A DNA stretch of 64,000 nucleotides from Mycolicibacterium porcinum (lineage in GTDB: Bacteria; Actinomycetota; Actinomycetes; Mycobacteriales; Mycobacteriaceae): the NCBI GenBank assembly GCA_001942045.1, contig MSTD01000011.1, positions 1-64,000 of the forward strand, written 5' to 3'. A program made the position numbers and the translations under genes. Below, one piece after another: positions 17,502 through 25,053 of this stretch. The notes beneath the pieces were generated by a model. It ran no database searches, had not been told where the DNA came from, and was given only the letters and a program-made list of their open reading frames with translations. The stretch's first letter is position 1; each line of letters starts with the position of its first letter.

Positions 17502-18107
17502 TCAGGCCGGCAGTTCCAGTGGCTGCGGCTCGCCTTCGAGGCGCCGCAGCCAGTCCTCACAGAACTTCAGCACCTCGGCGTGCCCGGCGGTCATGCCGAG
17601 CGCCTGCTCCATCACCATCACCCGGGACACACTGGCCGCGATGAACGTCCACACGATCGGCGGCACGTCGGACGAGTCGACGCCGTAGCGCCGCAGCGCC
17701 CGGTCGATCGCCTTGGTTTCCGCTTCGCGGAACATCTCGGCGTAGCGGCCGATCTCGGCCCGCAGCGCCGGGCGGTGGTTGGCCAGCCCGGTCATCTCCA
17801 TCGTCAAGCGCGTGGCGCTCGGATCGGTGCCGAACCGCCACAGCGCCCACAGTGGCTGTGGCGAGTTGAGGGCTTCGGCCTGCGCCACCAACCCCTCCTC
17901 GGCACGCCGCACGAACACCGCCAGGAACAGGTCGTCCATGGTGCGGAAGTAGTAGTGCACCAGCTGGGGCTTGAGGCCGGCCCGCTCGGCCACCCGGCGC
18001 GACGTGACCGCGACGTACCCCTCCTCGATCATCAGCGCCTCGGCGGCGTCGAGCAGCACGATCCGGTTCTTCGCGTCGGGCGCCCCGATCCTTCGCGCCG
18101 ATGCCAT
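17502..18107 (-). CDS. TetR-family regulator, divergent from a P450
   Basis: A 201-residue protein with GAGGAGG 6 nt before its ATG. The N-terminal helix-turn-helix reads A-V-T-S-R-R-V-A-E-R-A-G-L-K-P-Q-L-V-H-Y-Y-F (residues about 33-54), then a ligand-binding all-helical domain. It is divergent from the P450 at 18296 across 188 bp that contain two copies of TGCTNAGCA (18196-18215), a natural operator for autoregulation and control of that P450. No TTCTC box lies in this gap, so this pair seems to be a sub-circuit of its own. Confidence 0.87.
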   Translation of the reverse strand: MASARRIGAPDAKNRIVLLDAAEALMIEEGYVAVTSRRVAERAGLKPQLVHYYFRTMDDLFLAVFVRRAEEGLVAQAEALNSPQPLWALWRFGTDPSATRLTMEMTGLANHRPALRAEIGRYAEMFREAETKAIDRALRRYGVDSSDVPPIVWTFIAASVSRVMVMEQALGMTAGHAEVLKFCEDWLRRLEGEPQPLELPA

Positions 18108-18195
18108 CGATCCTCCTCACGACATGTCCACGACAACGTCTGGCTGATCGTAACTTTCGCCCAGCCAGGTGACCTTGACCACGACTCTACCGCCA

Positions 18196-18215
18196 TGCTA
18201 AGCAGGTGCTCAGCA
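18196..18215. promoter_or_regulatory. Tandem TGCTNAGCA palindromes, candidate TetR operator
   Basis: TGCTAAGCA (18196-18204) and TGCTCAGCA (18207-18215) are two 9-bp palindromes one helical turn apart in the divergent region between the TetR gene and the P450 gene. Two in-phase dyads are the expected target of two TetR dimers or of one dimer with half-site redundancy. Confidence 0.55.
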
Positions 18216-18295
18216 ATTTTCGAAATTCCTTCGCGCGGAGCAGCCCGTCGCGAAACCACCGCAGCGCATATCGATTTCGGGAGGCAGCGCACACC

Positions 18296-19591
18296 ATGAC
18301 CGATCCCAGCACCACCGATTACGACACTGTCGACTACTTCACCGACCAGTCGCTGGTCCCCGATCCGCACCCGTACTTCGACCACCTGCGCAGCAAGTGT
18401 CCGGTCGTGACGGAGCCCAACTACGGCGTCATGGCGATCACCGGGTTCGAGGAAGCCACCACGGTCCTCAAGGACACCGACACATACTCGTCCTGCATCG
18501 CGGTGGCCGGGCCGTTCCCTCCACTGCCGTTCACGCCCGAGGGCGACGACATCACCGAGCAGATCGCCGCCCACCGCGCCCAGATGCCGATGTTCGAGCA
18601 CATGGTCACCATGGACCCGCCCGACCACACCAACGCCCGCTCCCTGCTCAACCGGCTGCTCACACCGCGCCGGCTGAAGGAGAACGAGGACTTCATGTGG
18701 CGCCTGGCCGACCAGTGCCTCGACGATTTCATCGCCGACGGCAAGTGCGAGTTCCTCAGCGCCTACGCAAAGCCGTTCTCCCTCTTGGTGATCGCCGACA
18801 TGCTCGGCGTGCCGGAAGAAGACCACGAGGAGTTCCGGACGGTCCTGGGCGCACCGCGGCCGGGCGCCAATGTCGGCTCACTGGATCACACCGACCTGGT
18901 CAGCGAGAACCCGCTGGAATGGCTGGACGAGAAGTTCATCGGCTACCTCGAGGACCGACGGAAGGAACCCCGTGACGACGTGCTGACGGCACTCGCCACG
19001 GCGAACTACCCGGACGGATCCGTGCCGCCCGTCATCGAGGTGGTCCGGTCGGCGACCTTCCTCTTCGCGGCCGGACAAGAGACCACCACCAAGCTGCTGT
19101 CGGCCTCACTGCGCGTGCTCGGCGACCGTCCCGACATCCAGCAGGCCCTTCGCGACGACCGTAGCCGCATCCCGACGTTCGTCGAGGAAGCCCTGCGGAT
19201 GGACGCCCCGGTCAAGAGCCAGTTCCGGCTGGCCAAGAAGAACACCAAGCTCGGCGACATCGACGTGCCGGCCGGCACCACCATGATGGTGTGTCCGGGC
19301 GCGGTGAACCGTGACCCGGTCCGCTTCGAAGACCCGCACACCTTCAGCCTGGATCGCAAGAACGTGCGGGAGCACATCGCGTTCGGCCGCGGCGTGCACA
19401 GCTGCCCGGGCGGCCCACTGGCCCGCGTCGAGGGCCGGGTGTCGTTGGAGCGAATCCTGGACCGGATGGCCGATATCGGTATCGACGAGGAGTTCCACGG
19501 CCCCGCCGACGACCGTCGCTACACCTACGAGCCGACGTTCATCCTGCGCGGGCTCACCGAACTCAACATCACGTTCAAGCCCGTGCGCTGA
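18296..19591 (+). CDS. Cytochrome P450
   Basis: A 431-residue soluble P450. The frame is open from 18206, but the ATG at 18296 (preceded by GGGAGG) begins the conserved D-Y-F-T-D...P-D-P-H-P-Y-F-D-H-L-R segment. Visible motifs: I-helix F-A-A-G-Q-E-T-T-T (about 265), E-x-x-R in E-E-A-L-R (about 300), and the heme loop F-G-R-G-V-H-S-C-P-G-G near residue 365. It is clearly a paralogue of the P450 at 40641 over the whole length, and both look like the mycobacterial CYP150-like group (tentative). It needs ferredoxin electrons; 3Fe-4S ferredoxins are encoded at 36726 and 62422. Control by the divergent TetR is likely. Confidence 0.93.
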   Translation: MTDPSTTDYDTVDYFTDQSLVPDPHPYFDHLRSKCPVVTEPNYGVMAITGFEEATTVLKDTDTYSSCIAVAGPFPPLPFTPEGDDITEQIAAHRAQMPMFEHMVTMDPPDHTNARSLLNRLLTPRRLKENEDFMWRLADQCLDDFIADGKCEFLSAYAKPFSLLVIADMLGVPEEDHEEFRTVLGAPRPGANVGSLDHTDLVSENPLEWLDEKFIGYLEDRRKEPRDDVLTALATANYPDGSVPPVIEVVRSATFLFAAGQETTTKLLSASLRVLGDRPDIQQALRDDRSRIPTFVEEALRMDAPVKSQFRLAKKNTKLGDIDVPAGTTMMVCPGAVNRDPVRFEDPHTFSLDRKNVREHIAFGRGVHSCPGGPLARVEGRVSLERILDRMADIGIDEEFHGPADDRRYTYEPTFILRGLTELNITFKPVR

Positions 19592-19641
19592 CGGACCCCA
19601 CGACAGACGATTCCCGGGATCTCGCCTTCGCCGTATTTGTT

Positions 19642-19660
19642 ATTCTCCGATCGCGAGAAT
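19642..19660. promoter_or_regulatory. TTCTC-family operator (box D)
   Basis: ATTCTC-CGATCGC-GAGAAT is a perfect repeat whose spacer is itself symmetric apart from its ends. It lies 51 bp after the P450 stop and about 100 bp before the secreted protein start at 19762. Confidence 0.6.
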
Positions 19661-19761
19661 CACAATCTCGCTGGCGAAGACGAGATTCCGGTTTCGGCAC
19701 GGTGGAGCCTGATCTCGTTCTATAGTCAGCCGACCAGTGCTCGATCCGTGGAGGTGTGCCT

Positions 19762-20235
19762 GTGAAGTCCAGCTTGATCCGCGTGGCGATGAGTGCCGCA
19801 CTCGGGTTGGGGACAGCGATCGCACTGGCACCGCCATCGCAGGCCATGTACTTCGGCAACTACGCCTTGAACATCCCGGACCGCAGGGATTTCCACACCT
19901 GGATCTGGTCGGCGATCACGCCGTGCCGCGACCCGGGGTCCGACGTGCGACAGACCGACTGCATCACCATCCAGACGATCCCGCAACCGGTGGCCAAGGC
20001 GGTCCCCAACAGCGGTAACGCGAAGCTGGTCGACGGCCGGTACACATTGACCATCGACGAGTTCTACGGTCTGCGGTGCGGCGACATCTACTACGGGCCC
20101 ACCATCCCGACCCACGACGTCTACACGTGGGATGCCAACACCCTCGCCGGCGAGATGGTCTCGTCGTTCGATGCCGGGTGCGACGGCGCTCCCGGTGGCT
20201 CGTTCACCTACCCGTTCACCCTGACGAGGATGTGA
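19762..20235 (+). CDS. Secreted protein of unknown function
   Basis: A 157-residue protein. Of two in-frame GTG codons the second (19762) is chosen because GTGGAGG ends 7 nt before it, whereas it would touch the first (19756). The N-terminus (K-S-S-L-I-R-V-A-M-S-A-A-L-G-L-G-T-A-I-A-L-A-P-P-S-Q-A) is a Sec signal peptide with a likely cut after A-Q-A/S-Q-A. The mature part has four or five cysteines (C-R, D-C-I, R-C-G, G-C-D) suggesting disulfides, and ends in a beta-rich stretch. I do not recognise a family. The next secreted-protein gene begins 3 nt after its stop, and box D lies upstream, so it appears to belong to the same regulon as the catabolic genes. Confidence 0.75.
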   Translation: MKSSLIRVAMSAALGLGTAIALAPPSQAMYFGNYALNIPDRRDFHTWIWSAITPCRDPGSDVRQTDCITIQTIPQPVAKAVPNSGNAKLVDGRYTLTIDEFYGLRCGDIYYGPTIPTHDVYTWDANTLAGEMVSSFDAGCDGAPGGSFTYPFTLTRM

Positions 20236-20238
20236 TCG

Positions 20239-20685
20239 ATGCGCCACCCGACGAGCCGCGCCCTGACCATCACGACGGCAACCGCCTTGGCAGCCGGCGC
20301 AATCGCCACGGCCGCACCGGCATTCGCCGACGACCCGGAACCGCCCGGCCCCCCGCTGCATCATGTGCAGTACACCGTGACCGCCGACGCGCCGTACTGG
20401 GTTCACATCTATTACCGCGACTCCGAACCGGTGCAGTTCTCGGACTACAGCCACAACCCCTACCAGTTCAGCCCACGGGCCGATGTGGACGTCGCACCGG
20501 ACCGGCCGTGGGTTTTCGACGCGATGCTGGCTGATCCTGACCTATGGGCCATGGTGCTGGTGCAGAGCGGTGAGTCGCCGAACTTTCCGACCCCCGGGTT
20601 CAACTGCAAGCTGGCAGTGGACGGCGTGGTGGTCAAGACCAACAGCGGCCCCAAAGGTGCGCTGTGTTCGATCCGGAACTGGTAG
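20239..20685 (+). CDS. Secreted protein of unknown function
   Basis: A 148-residue protein with a Sec signal peptide (R-A-L-T-I-T-T-A-T-A-L-A-A-G-A-I-A-T-A-A-P-A-F-A, cut after A-F-A near residue 30). The mature domain (about 118 residues) has two cysteines (F-N-C-K and L-C-S) and alternating aromatic/beta strands, such as V-Q-Y-T-V-T-A-D-A-P-Y-W-V-H-I-Y-Y-R-D. This layout recalls MmpS-like or other small extracytoplasmic beta-sandwich proteins, but I cannot assign it. It starts 3 nt after the preceding secreted-protein gene and is followed by a strong terminator. Confidence 0.72.
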   Translation: MRHPTSRALTITTATALAAGAIATAAPAFADDPEPPGPPLHHVQYTVTADAPYWVHIYYRDSEPVQFSDYSHNPYQFSPRADVDVAPDRPWVFDAMLADPDLWAMVLVQSGESPNFPTPGFNCKLAVDGVVVKTNSGPKGALCSIRNW

Positions 20686-20706
20686 GCCTGCGTTCAACCA
20701 AAATGC

Positions 20707-20737
20707 CTGGGGGCGACGCGATTCGCGTCGCCCCCAG
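20707..20737. terminator. Perfect hairpin terminator between convergent genes
   Basis: CTGGGGGCGACGCGA (20707-20721) and TCGCGTCGCCCCCAG (20723-20737) are perfect complements, giving a 14-bp GC-rich stem with a 3-nt ATT loop. It sits between the stops of the secreted-protein genes ending at 20685 (+) and 20758 (-). Confidence 0.8.
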
Positions 20738-20757
20738 TCACTTCTCAAGCGTCGAAC

Positions 20758-21144
20758 TCAGGCGTCGCCACGTAGCCAGCGTGTCTCGCCATTCATCGGC
20801 ACGCAGCTCAGAAACAGTCCGTCGGGAGCCTGGGCGACCGAGTTCTGTTCGTTGATGCACAGACTGTTCTCGTCCCGGATGCCCACCATCGGCGGGGACC
20901 GGAACCACCGCGGCTCGTAGCGCCGCGGCGAACCGCAAAACAAGAGCCGGCCCCAACCGTTGCGCGCATCCACTCCGAACACGTAGTAGGAGGTGTTGTC
21001 GCACGGCGCGCCGAGCACCGCATTGGGGTTGATGCCCGGCGTGCAAAACGCGTCGTTACATGTCTGCGGTCCCGCATTCGCCTGCGGAGCAGCCAGCATC
21101 CCGGCGACAATCACTGAAGCGGTCGCCATCACCGTCACACGCAC
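20758..21144 (-). CDS. Small secreted cysteine-containing protein
   Basis: A 128-residue protein with signal peptide (V-M-A-T-A-S-V-I-V-A-G-M-L-A-A-P-Q-A-N-A, cut after A-N-A near residue 24). The mature protein of about 104 residues has six cysteines (two in Q-T-C-N-D-A-F-C, then P-C-D, F-C-G, L-C-I and S-C-V), so it is probably disulfide-stabilised. The GTG at 21144 or the GTG two codons later could be the start. It is monocistronic with box F 30 bp upstream. No family recognised; it resembles other small secreted mycobacterial proteins found beside mce loci. Confidence 0.7.
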   Translation of the reverse strand: MRVTVMATASVIVAGMLAAPQANAGPQTCNDAFCTPGINPNAVLGAPCDNTSYYVFGVDARNGWGRLLFCGSPRRYEPRWFRSPPMVGIRDENSLCINEQNSVAQAPDGLFLSCVPMNGETRWLRGDA

Positions 21145-21173
21145 GTTGCTACTTTCGCATAGCTGGAAATCAA

Positions 21174-21192
21174 ACTCTCAGTTTTGGAGAAT
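21174..21192. promoter_or_regulatory. TTCTC-family operator (box F)
   Basis: ACTCTC-N7-GAGAAT (one change in the left half) lies 30 bp upstream of the minus-strand secreted-protein gene at 21144. Its spacer and surroundings resemble the reverse of box E about 100 bp away, so the two may bind the same regulator on both flanks of the divergent region. Confidence 0.5.
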
Positions 21193-21286
21193 ATTACTAC
21201 GAACAGTTCGCCGCAGCTCTACCCCAGATCGGTGAACGCACGGGTGGCACGGCTGAATCCAGCTTGAACCACGTCCTGACAGTGAT

Positions 21287-21305
21287 ATTCTCCCAAACTG
21301 AGAAC
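21287..21305. promoter_or_regulatory. TTCTC-family operator (box E)
   Basis: ATTCTC-CCAAACT-GAGAAC, 38 bp upstream of the secreted-protein ATG at 21344. One position differs from the perfect repeat. Confidence 0.58.
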
Positions 21306-21343
21306 ATGCCTACCGTGACCAGGTCGGCCAGAAGGAGCAGTTC

Positions 21344-21853
21344 ATGTCAGTCTCCCGGGTAAGTGCTGCTGCGGTGGCCATCGTCGCCGCGACTACTGTC
21401 GGCCTCGGCGGGGCCGCCCCAGCAGGTGCGGGCGAGCAGTGGGGCATCAACGGCACTTTCCTTACCTCCTCCAACGGCGCATGGGCCAAGGTCAACGACC
21501 GCTACGAGGACCAACCGGGAGTACGGAGCACCTGGACCATCTCGACCCAGTGCATCTCGCCGACAGAATGTTCCGGCACGGTGAACAGCGATGCCGGGTG
21601 GACCGCGCCCATCTACACGACGAGCGGCCTCTGGTACGTCAAGCGCGTGGTACCCAACTGGCGGTTCTGCGCCGACGGAACACCGATCGAGGGCATGCAG
21701 GTATACAAGCTCTATCCGGTGGGCTTCGACGGCCATATGGACATCAACTCGACCGAATACACCGGCGAGGATGTGACCAAAGGCCCCAGCGGTTCGTGTG
21801 GGCGTAATCAGTGGCCCGTCGTCCGGATGCCGTTCTACATGCGACCCGCCTAG
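21344..21853 (+). CDS. Secreted protein of unknown function
   Basis: A 169-residue protein with AAGGAG 7 nt before the ATG and a Sec signal peptide (V-S-A-A-A-V-A-I-V-A-A-T-T-V-G-L-G-G-A-A-P-A-G-A-G, cut near residue 29). The mature domain begins E-Q-W-G-I-N-G-T-F-L and contains W-T-I-S-T-Q-C, E-C-S-G-T-V, R-F-C-A-D-G-T and S-C-G-R-N-Q-W: four cysteines and several aromatic positions, a pattern I have seen in uncharacterised mycobacterial exported proteins. Monocistronic, under box E and ended by the hairpin at 21875. It is convergent with the mce operon. Confidence 0.75.
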   Translation: MSVSRVSAAAVAIVAATTVGLGGAAPAGAGEQWGINGTFLTSSNGAWAKVNDRYEDQPGVRSTWTISTQCISPTECSGTVNSDAGWTAPIYTTSGLWYVKRVVPNWRFCADGTPIEGMQVYKLYPVGFDGHMDINSTEYTGEDVTKGPSGSCGRNQWPVVRMPFYMRPA

Positions 21854-21874
21854 CCGAAAACCGAAGACAGGCAA

Positions 21875-21913
21875 AAGAACCGGCCCCGGAGCGATCGCCC
21901 GGGGCCGGTTCTT
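21875..21913. terminator. Hairpin terminator shared with the mce operon end
   Basis: AAGAACCGGCCCCGG (21875-21889) pairs perfectly with CCGGGGCCGGTTCTT (21899-21913) around a 9-nt loop. It lies between the convergent stops of the secreted-protein gene (21853) and mceF (21925), so it can terminate both. Confidence 0.8.
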
Positions 21914-21924
21914 GTCGCGTGGCG

Positions 21925-23664
21925 CTAGGTTGGCATCAGGTCCTGCCAGGTTTTCGGGGTGGACACCAGATCCGTCTGCTTGTACAGGTTGCCGTCGCTG
22001 CCCATGTACTCCCCCGTGCGCGGGTTGTATTTCGCGAAGGCCACCGACGGTCCTTTGCCGCCGCCGTCGAATGCGCTCGGCGCCGCACCTGGTTCCGCGG
22101 GCATCGGGAGCTCAGGAGAATCCGGGAACACCCCTTGTCCGTGTGGGACGGGCGGCAGCTCCGTTGCCTGTGGCTTGTCCGCGTCCGGCACCGGAACCGC
22201 TGCGGGATCACCTGGCGGTGGCGGTGGCACACCGGGCACCGGCGGCTCCAGGTACATCGGCTGTCCCGGCAGCAGCGGGCCAGGACCCGTGCCGGCGAAG
22301 CTTGGTGGCGGCACCGGTTCCGGTGCCGCACCCGGTGGCGGAGCCGTCACTCCCGGCGGCAACGGTGTGCCGCCCAGCGGGCCGAAGATCTTCTCATCGG
22401 GCAGCACTCGGGTGTCCGGGGGTATGCCCTGGGCGATCAGATTGGGGTCGAGCGGGTACGGCCCGAGCGCATGCTGGCGCTGCGCCAGCGGCTGGAATCC
22501 CTTCGGGTCGTTACACAATTTGACCGTCGGCGCCCGCTTACCCGGATGCCCCATGCACGGGTAATTTCGTGCGCCACGCACACCGATCGGGGAATCCTGG
22601 GGCAGCTTGCAGTAGATGTCGTCCGGGGTGTCGATCACCGTGGTGTCGGCGGGCGAACGCCACGCCGACGGCGGTAGGAATCCGACCGTACAGGTGGGCG
22701 GATCGCCCAGCCCCAGCGAGAAGTCGGCCATCGGCAGACCGCTCGTATTGTTGGTCGGCGCATACGTCTGGAGCTGAGCGACGTACGGCGGCAACAACAC
22801 CAGCAGCTGCTCGATCGACGGGTTATACGTGACCGCAATCTGACCAAAGGTGGTCAGATTCGCCAACAGGATCGGCAACGTCGGCTTGATCTGCTCGAGC
22901 AGCTTGGTGGTCTCCTGGGCGAAACCCGGACCGTTGCGCAGAAGAGACCTGACCTCGGGATCGTTCTCGGCGACCTGCCCGGTGATACCGGCCATGCTGG
23001 CGGCCCAGGTCCTGATCGAATCGGTGGTCTGGGCCTGCGCGTCGAGGAAGGGCTTGGAGTCGTCGATCAACGACCTGGTCTGGTCGGAAACCGCGTTGGA
23101 ATCCCGGGTGATCGTCGAAGCCGAGTCCAGCAATGAGCCGAAGTCGTAGCCCGTGCCGTTGAACGCGTCGTAGGACTCGTCGAGCAACTGGCTCAGCTTG
23201 TCCTTCGGGATGGTGTCGACGAGTGCACTGAGCTGATCGAGCATTGGACCGACCTGCTGCGGGATCTTCGTGTTCGACAACGCGATCACCGAGCCGTTGT
23301 CCAAATAGGGCCCAGAGTTCGTGCGCGGTAACAACTCGACGTACTGCTCACCGACCGCCGACATGCTCCGGACCTCGGCTGCCAGATCGGCGGGCACCTT
23401 CGGAGAGCGGTCGAGGGACAGCGTCGCCTCGGCACCCTTCTCGGTCAGCTCGACCGAGGTGACCTTGCCGATCTGGGATCCGCGGTAGGTGACGTTGCTG
23501 AACTGGTAGAGGCCACCGGTCGCCGGCAGCTCCATCTTCACCGTGATGCGACCGATGCCGAGGAGCGTTGGCACCTGCATATAGGCGAACAGCATGACGG
23601 CCACACCGACCACCGAGGCGACGGTGAAGAGAATCAGCTGAGTGCGGATGAAGCGGGTGAGCAT
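21925..23664 (-). CDS. mceF: MCE-family protein, F position
   Basis: A 579-residue last gene of the mce operon. One N-terminal transmembrane helix (residues about 10-30), then the MlaD/MCE beta-barrel domain (V-K-M-E-L-P-A-T-G-G-L-Y...V-T-Y-R-G-S-Q-I-G-K-V, about 40-115), the long helical needle-forming region (to about 290) and an extended Pro/Gly-rich tail (about 400-550) ending in a K-Y-N-P-R-T-G-E-Y motif. The ATG overlaps nothing but directly abuts the stop of mceE. In the Mce complex six different MCE subunits assemble as one hexamer that carries lipids across the periplasm. Which numbered mce operon this is cannot be stated. Confidence 0.93.
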   Translation of the reverse strand: MLTRFIRTQLILFTVASVVGVAVMLFAYMQVPTLLGIGRITVKMELPATGGLYQFSNVTYRGSQIGKVTSVELTEKGAEATLSLDRSPKVPADLAAEVRSMSAVGEQYVELLPRTNSGPYLDNGSVIALSNTKIPQQVGPMLDQLSALVDTIPKDKLSQLLDESYDAFNGTGYDFGSLLDSASTITRDSNAVSDQTRSLIDDSKPFLDAQAQTTDSIRTWAASMAGITGQVAENDPEVRSLLRNGPGFAQETTKLLEQIKPTLPILLANLTTFGQIAVTYNPSIEQLLVLLPPYVAQLQTYAPTNNTSGLPMADFSLGLGDPPTCTVGFLPPSAWRSPADTTVIDTPDDIYCKLPQDSPIGVRGARNYPCMGHPGKRAPTVKLCNDPKGFQPLAQRQHALGPYPLDPNLIAQGIPPDTRVLPDEKIFGPLGGTPLPPGVTAPPPGAAPEPVPPPSFAGTGPGPLLPGQPMYLEPPVPGVPPPPPGDPAAVPVPDADKPQATELPPVPHGQGVFPDSPELPMPAEPGAAPSAFDGGGKGPSVAFAKYNPRTGEYMGSDGNLYKQTDLVSTPKTWQDLMPT

Positions 23665-25053
23665 TTATCCGCCACCCCCTGTCGGTGGAGTAGGTGCGAT
23701 AGGCGCCGGCGGTTGATCGACTGGTGCCGAACCGCCTTGCTGCGCATACGGTCCCGCGAAGATCGATGTCGATGCGGCGGGCGGGTCCTCCGGTTGGGGC
23801 ATACCGCCGGGCATGGCCATGGGCGCCGGGGGCACCACTGGGAGCACCGGCCCGGAGTAGGTGGGGGCCGGCATATCCGCTGGAGGCGGCGCGTCCGGTG
23901 GAGGCGGCGCGTCCGGAGCCGGTGGGAAAGCATCCGGTGGCGGTGGGGCCACCCCGGTCTTGAGTGGGTCGTAGGTGTAGTTCAGATACCCCGGATCCCC
24001 AGGCACCGGCACATTTTGCGCGTCGCCCTGCTCCCAGCGAGTCCCCATCATCAGGCTGCGCTTCAAGTGCGGGATGGTCATGTCGAAGTACGCGAACAAG
24101 TTGTAGTAGTCGCCGCGGATGACCCGGTCCATGAAGTTCTGGGTGAACGGGAAATGCGGGGCGTACTCGAGCACCGACGTGAGTTGCGGCCCCACGTTGG
24201 CCAACGCCTTGAGCGCGGGCTCCAGGTTCTTGAGGTTCCTGACCAGATCGGCCTGCGACTCGTTGACGAACTGGTTGGCGGTGGCGCTGAAGGTACCCAG
24301 CTTCTGCAGCGCGGTGGTGAATCGCGGCCGCTCCTTGATCAGCACGTCGAGCGCGGGCGGGATCTTCTCCAGCGCACGGGTGATCACATCGCGTTGCCCG
24401 GCAAAGGTCGAGGCCAGTTGGTTCAGGCCCTGAATCGAGGCAACGATGTTGTCGCGCTGGGCATCCAGTGCACCCACGAACGTGTCCAGCCGGGTCAGCA
24501 GATCACGGAAATCGGTTTCCCGACCATTGATGGCGGCACTGAAGTTGTGGATGATGTCGCCCATCTGCCCCAGGCCGCCGCCGTTCACCACCGCGGCCAG
24601 CGAGGACAGCGTCTGCTCCGTCGTCGGATATGTCGACGAGTCGTTGAGCGCAATCGTCGCTCCCGGAGCGAGCTTGCCCTCGGGAGCCTGTCCCGCCGGC
24701 GGGTTGATCGCCAGATGCATCGAACCCAACAGGCTGGTCTGCCCGACGCTGGCCACCACGTTGGCCGGCACCACGACGCCCGGCTTCACCGAGAACTCGA
24801 CTTCCGCGTGCCAGTCCTTCACCGACAGGCTGCGCACACTACCGACCACGACATCATTCATCATCACCGGCGAATTCGGCTCCAGCGTCGCCACATTCGC
24901 AATCTCAACGTGGTAGACGCTGGAGTCCGCACCGCGACCCACCGCGCCCGGGAGCGGCAACGAGTTCACGCCCTGAAAGGCGCACCCGCTGGTGGTCAGC
25001 GCAACGCAGGATCCGACGGCGATCGCCAGCCGTACCGGCTTTCCCCTGGTCAT
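23665..25053 (-). CDS. mceE: MCE-family lipoprotein, E position
   Basis: A 462-residue protein with a lipoprotein signal peptide: R-L-A-I-A-V-G-S-C-V-A-L-T-T-S-G-C, lipobox L-T-T-S-G-C with the lipidated cysteine at residue 24. The MCE domain follows (V-Y-H-V-E-I-A-N-V-A-T-L...V-M-M-N-D-V-V-V-G-S-V), then the helical region and a Pro-rich tail (about residues 370-462) with repeated PPPPDA-like units. Only the E subunit of mce operons is a lipoprotein (LprK/LprN type), which fixes its position. Its start overlaps the stop of mceD by ATGA. Confidence 0.94.
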   Translation of the reverse strand: MTRGKPVRLAIAVGSCVALTTSGCAFQGVNSLPLPGAVGRGADSSVYHVEIANVATLEPNSPVMMNDVVVGSVRSLSVKDWHAEVEFSVKPGVVVPANVVASVGQTSLLGSMHLAINPPAGQAPEGKLAPGATIALNDSSTYPTTEQTLSSLAAVVNGGGLGQMGDIIHNFSAAINGRETDFRDLLTRLDTFVGALDAQRDNIVASIQGLNQLASTFAGQRDVITRALEKIPPALDVLIKERPRFTTALQKLGTFSATANQFVNESQADLVRNLKNLEPALKALANVGPQLTSVLEYAPHFPFTQNFMDRVIRGDYYNLFAYFDMTIPHLKRSLMMGTRWEQGDAQNVPVPGDPGYLNYTYDPLKTGVAPPPPDAFPPAPDAPPPPDAPPPADMPAPTYSGPVLPVVPPAPMAMPGGMPQPEDPPAASTSIFAGPYAQQGGSAPVDQPPAPIAPTPPTGGGG

